The notes below the pieces were generated by a model. That model had not been told where the DNA came from. It saw only the letters and a list, made by a program, of their open reading frames with translations, and ran no database searches. Below are positions 19,271 to 32,153 of a DNA stretch of 64,000 nt, piece by piece. The stretch covers positions 124,001 to 188,000 of the forward strand of contig JAQISU010000070.1 of the NCBI GenBank assembly GCA_029339505.1. Reading direction: 5' to 3'. The stretch comes from Unio delphinus. Taxonomy: Eukaryota > Mollusca > Bivalvia > Unionida > Unionidae. The first letter of the stretch is position 1, and the number at the start of each line of letters is the position of its first letter. The position numbers and the translations under genes are program-made.

Positions 19271-19642
19271 TTAGTGCAGGTAAATCCCTGAAAACTGCTG
19301 GTATTTAAGTTTAACCATCAGTTGGAGCCTTGTACCATATGGCATTGGTATAGGTTTCCTTTTATCCAAAGACCATCTATTTCCATGTGAATGCCTCAGT
19401 GTTTTTGGAATCTTCACATCAAACACAGATGAGGCATAGTTAGTTTGTTTAGTGAGCTGGAATATAGATTGAACAATTATTGTATGCTTTGATATCTTTT
19501 GCAGCATATGTGTCGATGTGTTCCTTCTATCCTTGGCATTCATGATGTTCACTTTGTCCCTGTCCAGATTACAATTTTCATCCAATATCAGACAGATGCC
19601 AAGTTTCTCAAAATATTTTATCAAGCTTTTAGTTGTGAGCAT
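19271..19642 (-). other. Unassigned 123-codon frame, possible exon
   Basis: A balanced, hydrophilic frame (for example KSLIKYFEKLGICLILDEN near the start and a HGNRWSLDKRKPIPMPYG stretch near the end). A possible splice acceptor lies just upstream (pyrimidine tract then AAAG at about 19660). No family is recognised and no companion exon was found. It recurs unchanged at 48163-48534, as expected from the duplication. Confidence 0.2.
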
Positions 19643-21105
19643 AAATTTCCCAGTGCTTTGAACAAAAGAATGGTTATTTCAAGTGTGTAACTGAGTTGGA
19701 ACAGCTTGTGATCCAGTGAATTTCATGCAAGAATTTATTTCTCTTTCATTGGTGTTTCAGCAATATTTCATTTGAGAAGCAAAGCTGGATTTCATTCCTA
19801 TCAATTTCAATCAGTCGAAATGAAAAGAGTTTTTAATGCTTGTTATAACAATACATGTAATTAGAAATACATGTACCTATTTTGGGCAGAGTATTTGATT
19901 AGAATGTTATCACTTGCTTTTTACAGTTACTCCTAATTCGAGCTGTCCTGTACTTTTTCAATTTTAAAATCACATTTCATATCTAAAATAAAGTATATAT
20001 GGGTTTGGCTGACTAGTTTTGCTTAATAATGTAAGTTATGTTTTAGGATAAAGACTCTTGTGAGAACTTATCAAAGTTATAAGTGAAAAAAACAATATAG
20101 ATATTGTTTTACTGTTGGAATTTCTGTCTTTAACAGTCTTGAGTTTGGAACACTCATTACTAAAATTAGTACCTGACTGACTTTGGTGCAGAATTGAAAG
20201 CATGTTTCAAACACATTTAGGTCCAGAAAATGCCATGGCTCATATCCTTTCCTCTGCACAGAAGATGTCCAGGTTTCATCTATACTGATAAATATAGATT
20301 TGATCATGAGCTCTCAAAAATTTAAAGTTAGTGAATTTTTTATATCATGGAGTTCACATAGATTTACTATGGGAACTGAAATATTATCACAAGTCTTTTA
20401 GACAGCCACAGCAATGCAATGACTCCACATATGCAAGTCCAATTAACATTACTGTAGATGCAATCACATAGTTCTATTTGTGGGTAACAAGCAAAATTAA
20501 TACCTTTTGTAAGCCACCGAATGGCTTTCATTGGGATATTAAACATATTCGGATATCAACTATTGCCAAGAAGGGAAGGGGAACAGTGTGTAGATTTGGC
20601 TATGATAGGTGGATGTCTTTTGCACTTTGATTTATATCTAAGCAATACATGTATAAAATTTATACAATTTACCAAGTATAGAGTAATTACAGTAAGCAGT
20701 ACATGTATATAATTAATATAATTTATACATTAATGGAGTAATTACACTTAGATCTCTTAAACCATGCTTAATGGTGATGATCTCTCATGACTTTGCATCC
20801 CACTAATTTCTTTCAGTGAATCTTTTGAAACTTCATATTTTTGCATTTTTATAGACTTACATCTACCTTACTTTATTTTATGTCTTCTATGAGGAATTGT
20901 TTAGGTAATGAGTATATAATAAAATTGTTACTGTACTCTATTGGAAAATACAACTTGTTTTGTCGAATGATAAAAGTATTGCATTTTGTAAGATTAGTTT
21001 TACTTCCCCCTAATACACTTTGAAGCATTTCACCTATAGGAGGGTTGTTAAGAGCACAACTTGTGAGATTTATTTAAAATTAAATGCTCTTATCTCTAAT
21101 AATTG
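19643..21105. other. Non-coding host DNA
   Basis: Many TACATGTA-type motifs (for example near 19853, 20648 and 20700). No gene, RNA or mobile element recognised. Confidence 0.5.
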
Positions 21106-21238
21106 AGCACCTGTATTTCTTTGAAGAGTGTGTTCATAAGCACCCATATTTCTTTTAAGAATGTGTTCATAAGCACCTGTACTTCTTTTAAGCACGTGTT
21201 CATAAGCACCTGTACTTCTTTTAAGAATGTGTTCGATC
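21106..21238. repeat. 33-bp tandem repeat, 4 copies
   Basis: Units of AGCACCTGTACTTCTTTTAA plus GAATGTGTTCATA, followed by a C-rich run. The repetitive frames on both strands are by-products. Confidence 0.85.
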
Positions 21239-22200
21239 TGCCACCCCCACCCCCCCCCAATCAAGTTGTGCTTATCATCTTTGGAATTTAGATTCATAAT
21301 TACTGTCTGGCAGGAATTTAAATGGTCAAAATATGTGTCCTCAACATCATATTGTAACAGATCGATGATGCTTGTGATTTCAAGGTGACTGGTTGCTAGG
21401 TAAATTGATAAAATAAGTGTTCTCGAATCATAAATAATTTTAAAAAATCAGACTTAAATTTTTTTATGTAGTTGAAGAGATGAGTCTGCTTGCATATCTT
21501 GGCAAACCAAGGGAACTTACCAAAACTTCCTAAAACAATGAAAATGTACTTTCATAGGAAAAGAGCTGTTGCAATTTTCAGTTTGTGGTGTTTTACATAA
21601 ACATTACTCTTTAAACTCTCTTTCCAAAACCTTTATAAATCTATCCTTTTCTTAATCTATAGACAATATATCTGTCTTAGCTTTTCTTACTACAGTATAC
21701 TTATATAGCTCACATAATTTTTTTTTTTTGCTTCATCTATTGTGGGGAGGGTGGAGAAATCACCAGGAGATGATTAACAAAACATCCATCCATGGTCTGT
21801 TTGTGGTTCTGATGGAGTTGCTGCATCTCCTTGCTGACAATAGTTGTGAATGCCATGCTTTCCTTGTCCCATCTGATGATCACCATGGTGTTGATATAGT
21901 GGCTGTTCTTTACTGTTTATGACTCCAGCAAGCATGCCATCAAAACTCTCATTAAGATGTAGGGACACTGCCATATAAAAATTGCTGCCTTATAAATTAA
22001 CACATTTTGGGTGGTATTCTTAAAAGTAAAATAAAATGTTTAAATAACATCAGTGCAATGATGTGCTAAATTTAGTAATACTGTCAATGTATTATTTATT
22101 TTTGTGGTTTTCTAAAAAAAGACATTTTCATGGATACTTTAATTTGTAGTTTTGCCTGTAAGGTATTTTCATGGAATACATTCTGCAAATACCCCATAAA
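21239..22200. other. Non-coding host DNA
   Basis: No gene or mobile-element structure recognised; a T12 run is at about 21718-21729. Confidence 0.45.
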
Positions 22201-22380
22201 AGAATGCAAAGGAACAAAACTTAGAAAGAATGCAAAGGAACAAAACTTAGAAAGAATGCAAAGGAACAAAACTTAGAAAGAATGCAAAGGAACAAAACTT
22301 AGAAAGAATGCAAAGGAACAAAACTTAGAAAGAATGCAAAGGAACAAAACTTAGAAAGAATGCAAAGGAACAAAACTTAG
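22201..22380. repeat. 26-bp tandem repeat, 7 copies
   Basis: Perfect copies of AGAATGCAAAGGAACAAAAC plus TTAGAA. The homogeneity suggests a recent array. Confidence 0.95.
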
Positions 22381-23039
22381 CTGTGAGGCTGAAAACAATG
22401 CTAACCACCAGTATAAAGACAAATCAAACACTTGTCAAGATCAATCACTTAACACTTAACAATCAGAGGGAGATAAAGTGGTCAGCAGTGGTAAGCTAAT
22501 GATCATTAACTTACATGTGCATGATCTCTTTCATGAAACATTGCCTATAAATTTGCACCATAAATTTCATACTCTGGTACCCATGGCATTTAGAACATTG
22601 AAATTGAACTTAAAAGTCAGTCAGGCAAATAATGTCATCATTTCACATGTGAAGCAAACACATGACCAGCTGCCCAGGCCTTGCTCAATGTAGTAAGCAT
22701 GTAGTCTCGACATTTGCACAATGCTCATCAAAGTGCAAAGATGCTGATTAAAGTTAAAACTTATTGAATCATCCACTCGAAGCCTGTCTTGTGTATAAAC
22801 CAATTTCAGATGCTAGATTTTACTTAAAACTTCATAAATCTTGCAAATTCATGCAAAGTGGATAATTGTAACTCATGAGAAATAATGTGTGAAAGATCAG
22901 ACCTAATTATTCTTGGGTTTTGAGAATGCTGGACAATTTCAGGGTCATGGACCTGACCAGCATTTGTTGGTACCAGCAGACTTAATTTGACACAATGTTG
23001 ATTTAGTAGTTTTGTCCAAAAATCATTGAAGTGTGAGCT
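22381..23039. other. Non-coding host DNA
   Basis: Nothing recognised beyond short open frames. Confidence 0.45.
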
Positions 23040-23043
23040 TTAA

Positions 23044-24481
23044 CCCTTAAAGTGCATGTCGCGACTATAGTTGCGCTGTTGTTTGTGGTCCCGTAGTGCG
23101 TGTCGCGCTAGAGGTGAGCAACACTGATCGCATTCTGTAACTTCATCTTGCCATAAATGCCTGTAAAACTAAATTTGATTGGTTTAAAAAGGCCCGGAAC
23201 GAGCATTCTGCAGTACTTTACTATATTATTAACGATGTAATTTTACAAATGCTCGCTTCTAAACACATGGTACGTGTGCAAAGCTAAAATGGCCGACACT
23301 GAATACAACGGTGATTTCTTGCAACAAATATTCGCTTCTGATAGTGATGCTAATAGTGATTTTGAATAATTTGAGAAAAATGACATTATTGGAGCAAGCG
23401 AGGTATTGATGGAAATACACATGAATGATTTTGAGCCAGAAATTTACGTGGAACTGGAGTCGGATGTACATGCTCGCTTGACGTGAAAAAATGGCGCGCC
23501 TGTCAACCCCCATTTACTGGTAATTCAAAATTAAATGTAGAGATGGTGAAAAATGAACCTACGGACTATTGAAGACTTTTTCTTAGATGACGAGCTATTT
23601 CATCTGATAGTAGATCAAACACATCGTAATGCAGATCAGGGAGTTCATGGGGCAGACTTGAACGAAAAAAGTCGCATGAAGAAATGGCGGCCTGTCTTAC
23701 CTGAGCATCTAAAACGTTTTCGCATCTATTAAAACAATGGGTTTGGTACATATGTCTGTTCTCGATTCCTAATGGGCTATTGATGATGTGATATCAACCG
23801 CATACTTCAGCAAAAAAAAAAGTATGGGATAGATTTCAAGCTATTCCAATCAATTTACACCTGTCAGACAATGAGAACAATTAAGGTGACTCTTCACAAA
23901 ATCAGCCCAATGATTGAACAAAAATAAAGCCGTTGCTGAGGGTTAATCACCAGATATGGACCTCAGTTTGATGATATTATAATAAATAACAGGTGATAGT
24001 TTTTCATGAACATTAATTGCTGACTGGTAGGTTTAAACATACATCTGACATTCATGGAGTGGATTTTTGCAAAACTTTCACCTTGCCTTTACCTGTGATT
24101 TTCACAATTTATATATAACATTGTGACAGACATAACATGTGCATGTTTGGACTACCGGTACTAAAGAATATAACATTTCGTAGATATATTTGAACTTTTC
24201 CATCAAAAACAAACAAAAATACTGATGAAATACAATTGTAACTTGTCATTTTACCTGTATTTACACCTGTACCTGCAAATATGTTAAACCTACACGTGTC
24301 TTGATGCTAATCTTAAAGTATAGACACATACCATCATTTTATATATAGGGGTTGTCTATTAATAGTGTATATTTAATGAAATACATGCAATTTAAAGACT
24401 GTGCAGTTTTCTTCTTTAATTCCCTGAAACAATTCAGCACTGAGGGACCTTTTACTGCAAAACAATGCAGCACTTTAAGGG
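23044..24481 (+). mobile_element. Internally deleted piggyBac element
   Basis: A 1,438-bp element with 12-bp inverted ends (CCCTTAAAGTGC and GCACTTTAAGGG) flanked by TTAA at 23040-23043 and 24482-24485. It carries the start of a piggyBac-type transposase in broken frames (23289-23810) but no catalytic core, so it is non-autonomous. Confidence 0.8.
23289..23810 (+). pseudogene. piggyBac-like transposase N-terminal relic
   Basis: Three frame pieces follow each other. From ATG 23289: an acidic start (MADTEYNGDFLQQIF) with an in-frame stop at 23367 and continuation to 23486. From ATG 23553 to 23732: a segment with DDELFHLIVDQTHRNADQ and KKWRPVLPEHLK. Then, after a frame change, MGLVHMSVLDS followed by a stop and WAIDD. 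FHLIVDQTN-type, W.PV and MGLV...YW elements in this order are typical of the N-terminal part of piggyBac transposases. The DDD catalytic region and C-terminal Cys-rich domain are missing. Confidence 0.7.
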
Positions 24482-24485
24482 TTAA

Positions 24486-27000
24486 TAGTCCTGATTATTT
24501 ATTTGGTTTATAGTGTTTCATTAGTACTTAATGCCATTTATGGTTTTCTTCAATTCTTATATCACAAGATGTTTATTTGTAGCATTGAGTGGAAATTAGC
24601 TGCCAAATATAGGTTTGTGTGCTTTGAAACATAAAAAATTATTTTAATTCAATTTTAAAAAATCCAAATTTGCAAAGATAGAAAACACATGACAAGGTGG
24701 GGTGGGTGGAAGGGAAGATTAGAGAAGTCTAATGGAAATAAAGTCAATATTGCACATCATAACTGTCAAAGAGATCATTAAGAATCAAACTCTTTTTGCT
24801 GCTTTGCATATTCTGCTAAAGATGATTACCCACCCACATCTTTAGGTTAGTGATTGTAATTTTAAATCTTCAACTACTAAATTTCTTCATGTTCCTGCAC
24901 ATGTGCATGTTTGGATTGTACAGTGCTCTAGACAAGATTTTCAAGAATTGGATAATATATTACCACATATGGTTGTTTGAAAACATTGTTTTATATGCAT
25001 TTTGCACCATACACAAAACAACTTAAATTACAGTGCACATGATTATCAAAATGTGTATCCTGACATTTTAGATTGCATCAATGTGTATCATGACGTTTGA
25101 GATTGTATCAAATGATGATGTGTGTCCAGAAATAACTCATCAAAATGTGTATCATGATGTTTGAGATTGCATCAATGTGTATCATGACATTTGTATGAAA
25201 TGGTGAGTATCCAGAAATATATTGCTGTTGTCGTAATAGTTATCAAACGGCAAATCTTCATCATTGCTAGCCAAAGTTTTTGATATGTTAACCCTACCTA
25301 CACCTGGGCATATTGAGCAGATATGTCTGTGCTTTTGGTCTGTAAATTTCATAGGATGAGGCGCAAGCCACCACAATAAAATCAAAATTAAGTTGTTCAA
25401 ATTGTAACACTGTTCCTATATGATCGAGACGAGGGGAGCACACAGCTTGAATGGGCTGATTAATAAGCACTTTTCCACTGCCTGGCCTTGTTGATACAAA
25501 TGTGTTTCATTCAAATAAACCTGTAATGGCTTCCCTCTGGTACATAGTCATACTTTAGATGTTAAACTTACAAAGTATCCTGTTGAAGTCAATTGCCTGA
25601 TGTACAAAACACCACTGTTAAATGCTATTGGCTAGTTGGCAATACATACTAAGGGAGGCAATTAATGAAATCCAATAGATGTCACTAGGACAAAGCACTA
25701 ATATATCTGATCAGCCAAAGTGCAGATAGGGTTATCATATTGGAACCTTGGCTAGCAAAGATGTCAGTTTTAGAAGCGAATGTGCATAGCTGCAATTTGT
25801 GCATTGATATCATGCTGGCATGGTATGAAAAATGTAATACTTAGTTGTTATGGTTGATACATTTCAGAATTATATCATAGTTGAAGGTTACCTCCCCCCC
25901 GCCTTTGATATCCAAGCCTAAATTTGGCAGTCCTGGACTAGAGCTGTACCGATGTCACTTTTTGACGATTATGCAGATACCACGTATGGCCAATTATTAA
26001 AATTGCTGATAATGAAAATGAGACCGATTATTTCATTATCACAGTATATATACTCGTGTATAAGCTTAATAATTTATGAAAAAAATAAAGGCCTGGAAGA
26101 GGAGGAAGGGAGGTCGGCTTATCCGTGGGCTAGTGTCTAAACTTTACTGGTTTTAGGTCTTTTTGTTGACTACTGTAACAGCTATAAATCTTCGAACAGG
26201 AAACAATACTTTTTTATGTGTCTTAAGACAGGCATTTTAAAAAAGTAACTTTCGGTGACCCGACAATTATTAAACTGTTATAAAATGCTATGATTGATTT
26301 TGTTATTATTTTGCATGTGCATATTTTCTGATTTCTCCAACACTAAATTAAATGAAGGTAAATACAGACTTCATAATTCGTTGGCCGGGGAGACCATGTA
26401 CTATAATGTACAGTACTTTATCAGTGCAAAGCGTGCATTGCGTCACTTAAATCCATATTTATTCCCAAACATATTGGATGCAGATTTTGCTTTATTCGTT
26501 GTTTCGACCAAATTGCATTCTTCTAGATAACATTTCAGATAGTCCTTAATAGCTGTTTCATTTACAATTAATCACCTCTCACCTGATAAAAGCAATCCTA
26601 CAAATTGAGGTAATATGTTTAAAAAGGTATGCACGTTTGATTGTACAAAGCACATAACCATCATAATTTGCATGTTCTCGAAGAGGGGTAATAATAAAAG
26701 CTAAAATTCTCATATAGATCAACTAAGATCAAGATCAATTAATTTTAGTTTTGTCTTACGGCTGAACAAACATCATTACTTTCCACACAATGGAAAGCTT
26801 GATGTTTCAGCGTCTCCTTTGATGATAGTCGGTAAATTTCTCCATAGTTTTGCGACAGCAGTACAGGCCAGTTAATCATTAAAATGCCTGAAATTGGCTT
26901 GTGACAAGAGGAATTTTTGAACGCTAACTATACCAGTGCATGTACATTGATGCAGAGGCGTAGCTAGAGTATTTGGAGCTTGGGAACAAGATTCATTTTT
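24486..27000. other. Non-coding host DNA with a short repeat cluster
   Basis: At 25046-25190 a motif containing AATGTGTATCATGACGTTTG recurs four times. The remainder shows no gene or element that I recognise. Confidence 0.45.
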
Positions 27001-27115
27001 ACGTTTCCGGGTTCTTCCTCCACCAATAATACTGGCCGCTATGTATAGCCTATTGTGTGCTGAAAGTGCTGAAAAATGGCGTTAAACTCTACAGCAATAG
27101 CTACAACAACAACAT
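27001..27115 (+). repeat. SINE family A, truncated copy without tRNA head
   Basis: Retains GGGTTCTTCCTCCACCAAT and AATGGCGTTAAACTCTA followed by a CAA-rich tail. It is oriented opposite to the other family A copies. Confidence 0.65.
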
Positions 27116-27370
27116 TTAACGATGGTAATTAACGACCTGGACTGACAGGTTTATTCTGAACCTCTGATAACTTTTTTTTCATTCTTTTAGTCATACTGTC
27201 TATGAGAAATAATAATACATGTAATATTAATAATGAGGACTTTGTATTGCACCTAATCTCATAAAGCTCTTTACAGCATTAGAAAACACATAAAACAACC
27301 ACATATAATGATATGGTTACACACACAAAAAAAAATTAATTTTGCAAAGAATGCAAACAGTCATTATTGG

Positions 27371-27841
27371 TAAGGCATAACCGACTTTTGATCCGGAAAT
27401 CGGATTCCACTGGATAGTATGAATTTCCGATTAATCGGAGTCGGACAAGGCAGGAACGACTGATTCGGATAATAAAAATAATAAAGTTGAATTTCTATAG
27501 CACCATGTCTAACACTGCGTGTCATTTGATAGTGTGTTAATAAAGTTAAATAAGAAGTCAGAAAAGTCCAATATGGTCAACTCAACCACGCTGTGAAACA
27601 ATCTATTTGAACCGACGGGTGAAAACCGGAAATGAAGCCGGATATGGTAAAGTACTAAGTAACATGCTAGACACAGCAAAACCAGATACCAGAAACCCAG
27701 GAATGGAAGATGAAATTTTTTAGAAAAAAAATACGGATTTAGCATTTCTGATTAATCTAATCGTCTCCGGAATCAGAAAAATTTCATGCCCAAAATCCGG
27801 AATCGGAAATCGGTAGAAAAATGCTAATCGGTTATGCCCTA
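27371..27841 (-). mobile_element. hAT-type MITE, copy 2 (inverted)
   Basis: A 471-bp relative of 17098-17561 in opposite orientation; ends TAAGGCATAACC and GGTTATGCCCTA. It is flanked by a perfect 8-bp duplication ATTATTGG (27363-27370 and 27842-27849). Confidence 0.85.
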
Positions 27842-27849
27842 ATTATTGG

Positions 27850-28641
27850 GACAGATTTATCCAAAACAGCTGGTCATAATTATTGTTCTAATATATTTTT
27901 CACATAATTTAACTTGTCATACCAATAATTGTGATTTAAAAAAAACTACATGGATCTGTATCTGGACAAAATTGTGTGTTAATCATTACACGCACTCTAA
28001 CAACAGACCATTTCATGTGGCTCAAAATTTAAGATTTTCTCATGGCTTTGCAAGTTATGGGGCATAAAGAATTTACACATTAGTTTTTTTTATATAAAAA
28101 AAGCTATGTATTTTGAAGAAAATGTATTGAATAAAATTGAATATTTTTACAAACACAGTCAGGTGTGGCAGCCCGTAGAGCTAACTGAACTTAATATCCT
28201 GCAGCACAGCGTATGGATTCAGAGATGTTCATTGCGTTTCAACATAACATTATTTGGAGTCTATACAAGGATTTATTATTTCTACAATTAAAGTTTTGAT
28301 AGCCAATTTAATTTTTTTTTTATAGCTAATGGCAATCAATTTATTTTTCAGGTTAAAATAACAGTCAACAAAAATCTTGTATTTGTTGCGGTTGTCACAG
28401 TGGCATTGTGAAGGTTTCATTTGAAAGGATATTGGATTACATTTGCAAACAGGATTTGTCTACTGAGGCAGGTAATGAATTATGTATACATTTCCCTTAA
28501 TTGAATCAGATCACAAATATCAGATACCATATCTACTCAGAAGTTGAGTCCAGCTGCCAACTATACTGAGCCATATCTGCAGTCCCATAATGCATTTGCA
28601 GATTTGGGTCAGTGTTCTTATGTTTGAAAGAATCAGTTTAG
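27850..28641. other. Non-coding host DNA
   Basis: No gene or element recognised. Confidence 0.45.
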
Positions 28642-28868
28642 TAGTGTTTAATGCCATTTTTCAGCACATGATAGGCTATACATGGTGACCAGTATTAATG
28701 GTGGAGGAAGAAACCGGAAAAATCCCCAGAAAGAACCACCGACCCACAAGAAGCCACTGGTAAGCTTTCTCACATACCCACATTGGCTGAATCTGAGACT
28801 CGAACCTACGCAGAGTTGAAATGGCAGTGATCCATAATGGAGAGCGCTTTAGACCACTCTGGGCCCTG
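28642..28868 (-). repeat. SINE family A, full-length copy
   Basis: Same plan as 15171-15410, with a diverged head (GGGCCCAGAGTGGTC) at the right end and TAGTGTTTAATGCC at the left. Confidence 0.65.
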
Positions 28869-29808
28869 AATCAGTATAATAAACAGTATATATCTGCTTT
28901 TAAATTATGCAATGCCAGATCAGGGTCTATTTAGTGTGTTGAAGCAAGTATATATGGTAAGTAAGTCAACTGCACTAAAGTATTACATAAGTTTCAGGCT
29001 TTAAATCAATATTTTTTAAGGCTTTAAATATTTTTTTCAAGTACTTGTTAGTTACAGTACTGGCTACTGAAATTTTCTTAGATAACATGACTGCTTTTTG
29101 AATGATTTTTTAAAGAACTTGGAAGGTAAGGTGGTGCCTAACAATTGTACTCTTGTGTTATTTTAGGTTTTGTAATTTTGTGTACATTAATGAGCTCCAG
29201 TCTCATCAACACCTATCCCATACAGTGCATATGTACTTTCACCATTTTCCTGCAATTATCAGAATCATCACAAGGATGACAAATCCATAGACCAATGCCT
29301 ATATTTTTGATCATTTCTTTGTGAGTACATGTGCATATTCCATTGTTCTTTTAATTCTTAGTTCCACTTGTCATAAACCTGTAAAACTTAGGTATTGTTT
29401 TGTTGTTTTTCATCCATCCATCCATCCATCTGTTATCACATGTTTGATATTGTTGTTTGTCCTAAACTACTTGGAGGATTGCCATTAAACTTTACACATG
29501 ATTCATCCCTTGGTCTAGCTAGTCCAAAATGGAAATGGATCCAAATGGACAGTCAATATGTTGGCCCTGGTGGTTTCCACCAGAAAGACATCTTTTGATA
29601 TCTTTTTGGTGCAAAATGAAATGATGCTGATTTGATATTGTGGGCATTATATTGGCCATTTTGAAAATCTTACCACTACACCTGAATGAAAAGCAATATT
29701 GCCATACATTTTAACCAGAAGACTTCTCATGATGTAAAGTCAGTACTGGTGCCAATCTGATATAAAATATGGCTACACACATTGATCCCTTGGTCTAGTT
29801 GGTCCCAA
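28869..29808. other. Non-coding host DNA
   Basis: Contains a short (CATC)n run near 29410-29430. A CCCTTGGTCTAG phrase occurs at about 29507 and 29788, and a GTCAGTACTGGTGCCAATCT segment at about 29740 recurs at about 30132 on the other side of a SINE. Confidence 0.45.
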
Positions 29809-30122
29809 CCGCTCCGGTGGCCATGTGGTTAGAGCATCCGCCACGGGAGTGGCGGTCGTGGGATCAATCCTTGGCCAAGTCATACCAAAGACTTACAAAA
29901 ATGATACTTACAGCTGCAGTGCTTGGTGCTCAGCATTAATTGGTTAGTGTTAGGACTGGTCGGCCTGATGTCAGGATAATGTGATTGGGTGGGACATCAT
30001 GCTACATGTCTGCAGAGTGCTAGACATCACTATAAACTGCCTCACTGCAGAGATCGTAGCGATATGCCTGATTTTTGTTTAAAAAGCTGCGTTAAAAATC
30101 CTAATCACACACATACACACAC
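29809..30122 (+). repeat. tRNA-derived SINE family B, copy 1
   Basis: Head with GCTCCGGTGGCCATGTGGTT (box A) and GGGATCAATCC (box B). The body contains TAGTGTTAGGACTGGTCGG and GGTGGGACATCATGC. The tail is GTTAAAAATCCTAATCA then a CACA run. It is not a functional tRNA: the acceptor stem is not paired. Confidence 0.7.
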
Positions 30123-30439
30123 GATGTATGGTCAGTACTGGTGCCAATCTGATGTAAGATATGACTACCACATTTGGACATTAGACCTTAATGACCCTTG
30201 TATGAACATGGGGTTGTTAGCAAATAACTTCATATAATGTCAAGTTGATCCCAAATAAACATGGTGCCGTTTAGACATTCAATATGCCTATCACAGTGTG
30301 AAAATCTTTTCACTTGGCTTTTAAAATATTGCTACAACATGATAATACAAACAAAAATCAACTTGCCTAACATGCAGGCATACATTATATATCCCACAGT
30401 CATATATTCACTAAATGACTGTAATGAAAAACTGACTTG

Positions 30440-30606
30440 CAGTCCCGGATAACCCATTAGGCAGAGTAGGCAACTGCCTATGGGCCCAGCGACTTTTATG
30501 GGCCCCATCAGGGACCCCCAGGGGCCCACATGAGACCGTGACTGTGGGTCTGGGGCCCCAAAAGTTTGAGTGCCTATGGGCCTCCATGGTGCTTAATCCG
30601 GCGCTG
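30440..30606. mobile_element. Short hAT-like MITE (167 bp)
   Basis: Imperfect inverted ends CAGTCCCGGATAACCC and, in reverse complement, CAGCGCCGGATTAAGC. The flanks CTGACTTG (30432-30439) and CAGACTTG (30607-30614) agree at 7 of 8 bases, as for an old hAT insertion. The interior is unusually rich in GGGCCC. Confidence 0.6.
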
Positions 30607-30614
30607 CAGACTTG

Positions 30615-31910
30615 TAATATGGCTGGCACAAAGGCCATCGTAAAAATCTTGTTTCACTGTCTGGTTGTGCTAAATAGAAATGGTGCCAATATTATATATG
30701 ACCACCATGGCATCCATCTTTACAATCTTGTTATGGCTACTTCTCTAAAATATAAAGTCATATCAACATGGAATTTTCACCAAAAGGCTTCTTTTTGACC
30801 CTAAATGAAAATGGTGCAATGCTGACATCCAAAATGTCCACCAAGGCAGCTAATCTTAAAATCATTTTATTGTTGAATAGTTTCTGAAATGGTTTTAAAC
30901 GCTGCAGTTTAGAGATGGAAAGGTTTTTTTTTTTAATTCCTTGAGAGAAATTAATCGGCCAGGAGAATGTCAGTCCCATTAAAGGATACTTGTTTATATG
31001 TGTCTTTAATCATTCCTTTAATTTTGCTGTCCTTTCATTCTCTCTAAATCTTGCACTTTAGACTGTCCCATGCTGTAGTAACTAGTTCAGCAAAGTCAGG
31101 TGTATTGTGGTTCCATACCATGTTTTGCAAAAGATCAGCAGATTGGTATATTGGTCTACATTATGATATTTGGTGACTTTAACAAAAGGAGATGGCGAAG
31201 CTTGAAAATTTCACTGACCCATAATACAAGCCATATATAGAGCAGGCATGCACTTTTACTTATGGCCTGTACCGTGTGTACGTACTCATCAGGTTAAATT
31301 TGATAATATCGGTGCCTGGTTTTCTATATGCACCATTCCCTCAATAATTCATGAATGCCTATATAATGCAAGGTCATGACTGTTGCCCCATTGTTTTCAC
31401 TTGAAATTACCCTCCAGTATTGGCCTGTATTGGTTGAATGTGAAAAAAAAAACATGATCAGAATTGGTGAATGAAATCTTTATATATAGTTCATTGTATC
31501 ATCGATAATCTGATCACTGGGACTGTGAAAAACAAATCAGACTTGCATTAATTTCATCAAGTAGCACTTAAAATATTTTGTATTTAGCACTTTTGTGATA
31601 TCTGTAACTTGGTAAATTTCAGGGTTGATAAATCTAGCTAAAACGTACTTAATTCATTTTTTAACTACTTCCTGTAAAAAGATAGAGGTACATGTACTTT
31701 ATGGACATTTAGTGCTGTTGAACTGACAATTTACCAAGTTACAGGTAGGATCCAGTTTGCAATGCTGTTTGAAACAAATTATAATTTGATGGTGTTGACT
31801 TTGGTTGTATCCATTACAAACGCAGCTCCTATAAAGTGTCGCTGACTTTGCTCATTTCATTTTCTTACTCTTAAGTACTGTTTACAACATAATTTTCTTG
31901 CATTGAGCAC
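30615..31910. other. Non-coding host DNA
   Basis: No gene or structured element recognised. Confidence 0.45.
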
Positions 31911-32153
31911 GTGATAACCCATACATTGATGAAATTGGTAATCAAGTGATAACCCATACATTGATGAGATTGGTAATCAAGTGATAACCCATACATTGAT
32001 GAGATTGGTAATCAAGTGATAACCCATACATTGATGAGATTGGTAATCAAGTGATAACCCATACATTGATGAGATTATTAATCAAGTGATAACCCATACA
32101 TTGATGAAATTGGTAATCAAGTGATAACCCATACATTGATGAGATCGGTAATA
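31911..32153. repeat. 35-bp tandem repeat, 7 copies
   Basis: Unit GTGATAACCCATACATTGAT plus GAGATTGGTAATCAA, nearly perfect; the last unit is partial. Confidence 0.95.

Noticed and set aside
29809..29890. Possible tRNA gene
   Set aside because: Box A and B are present but the stems do not pair and the sequence continues into a SINE body and tail.
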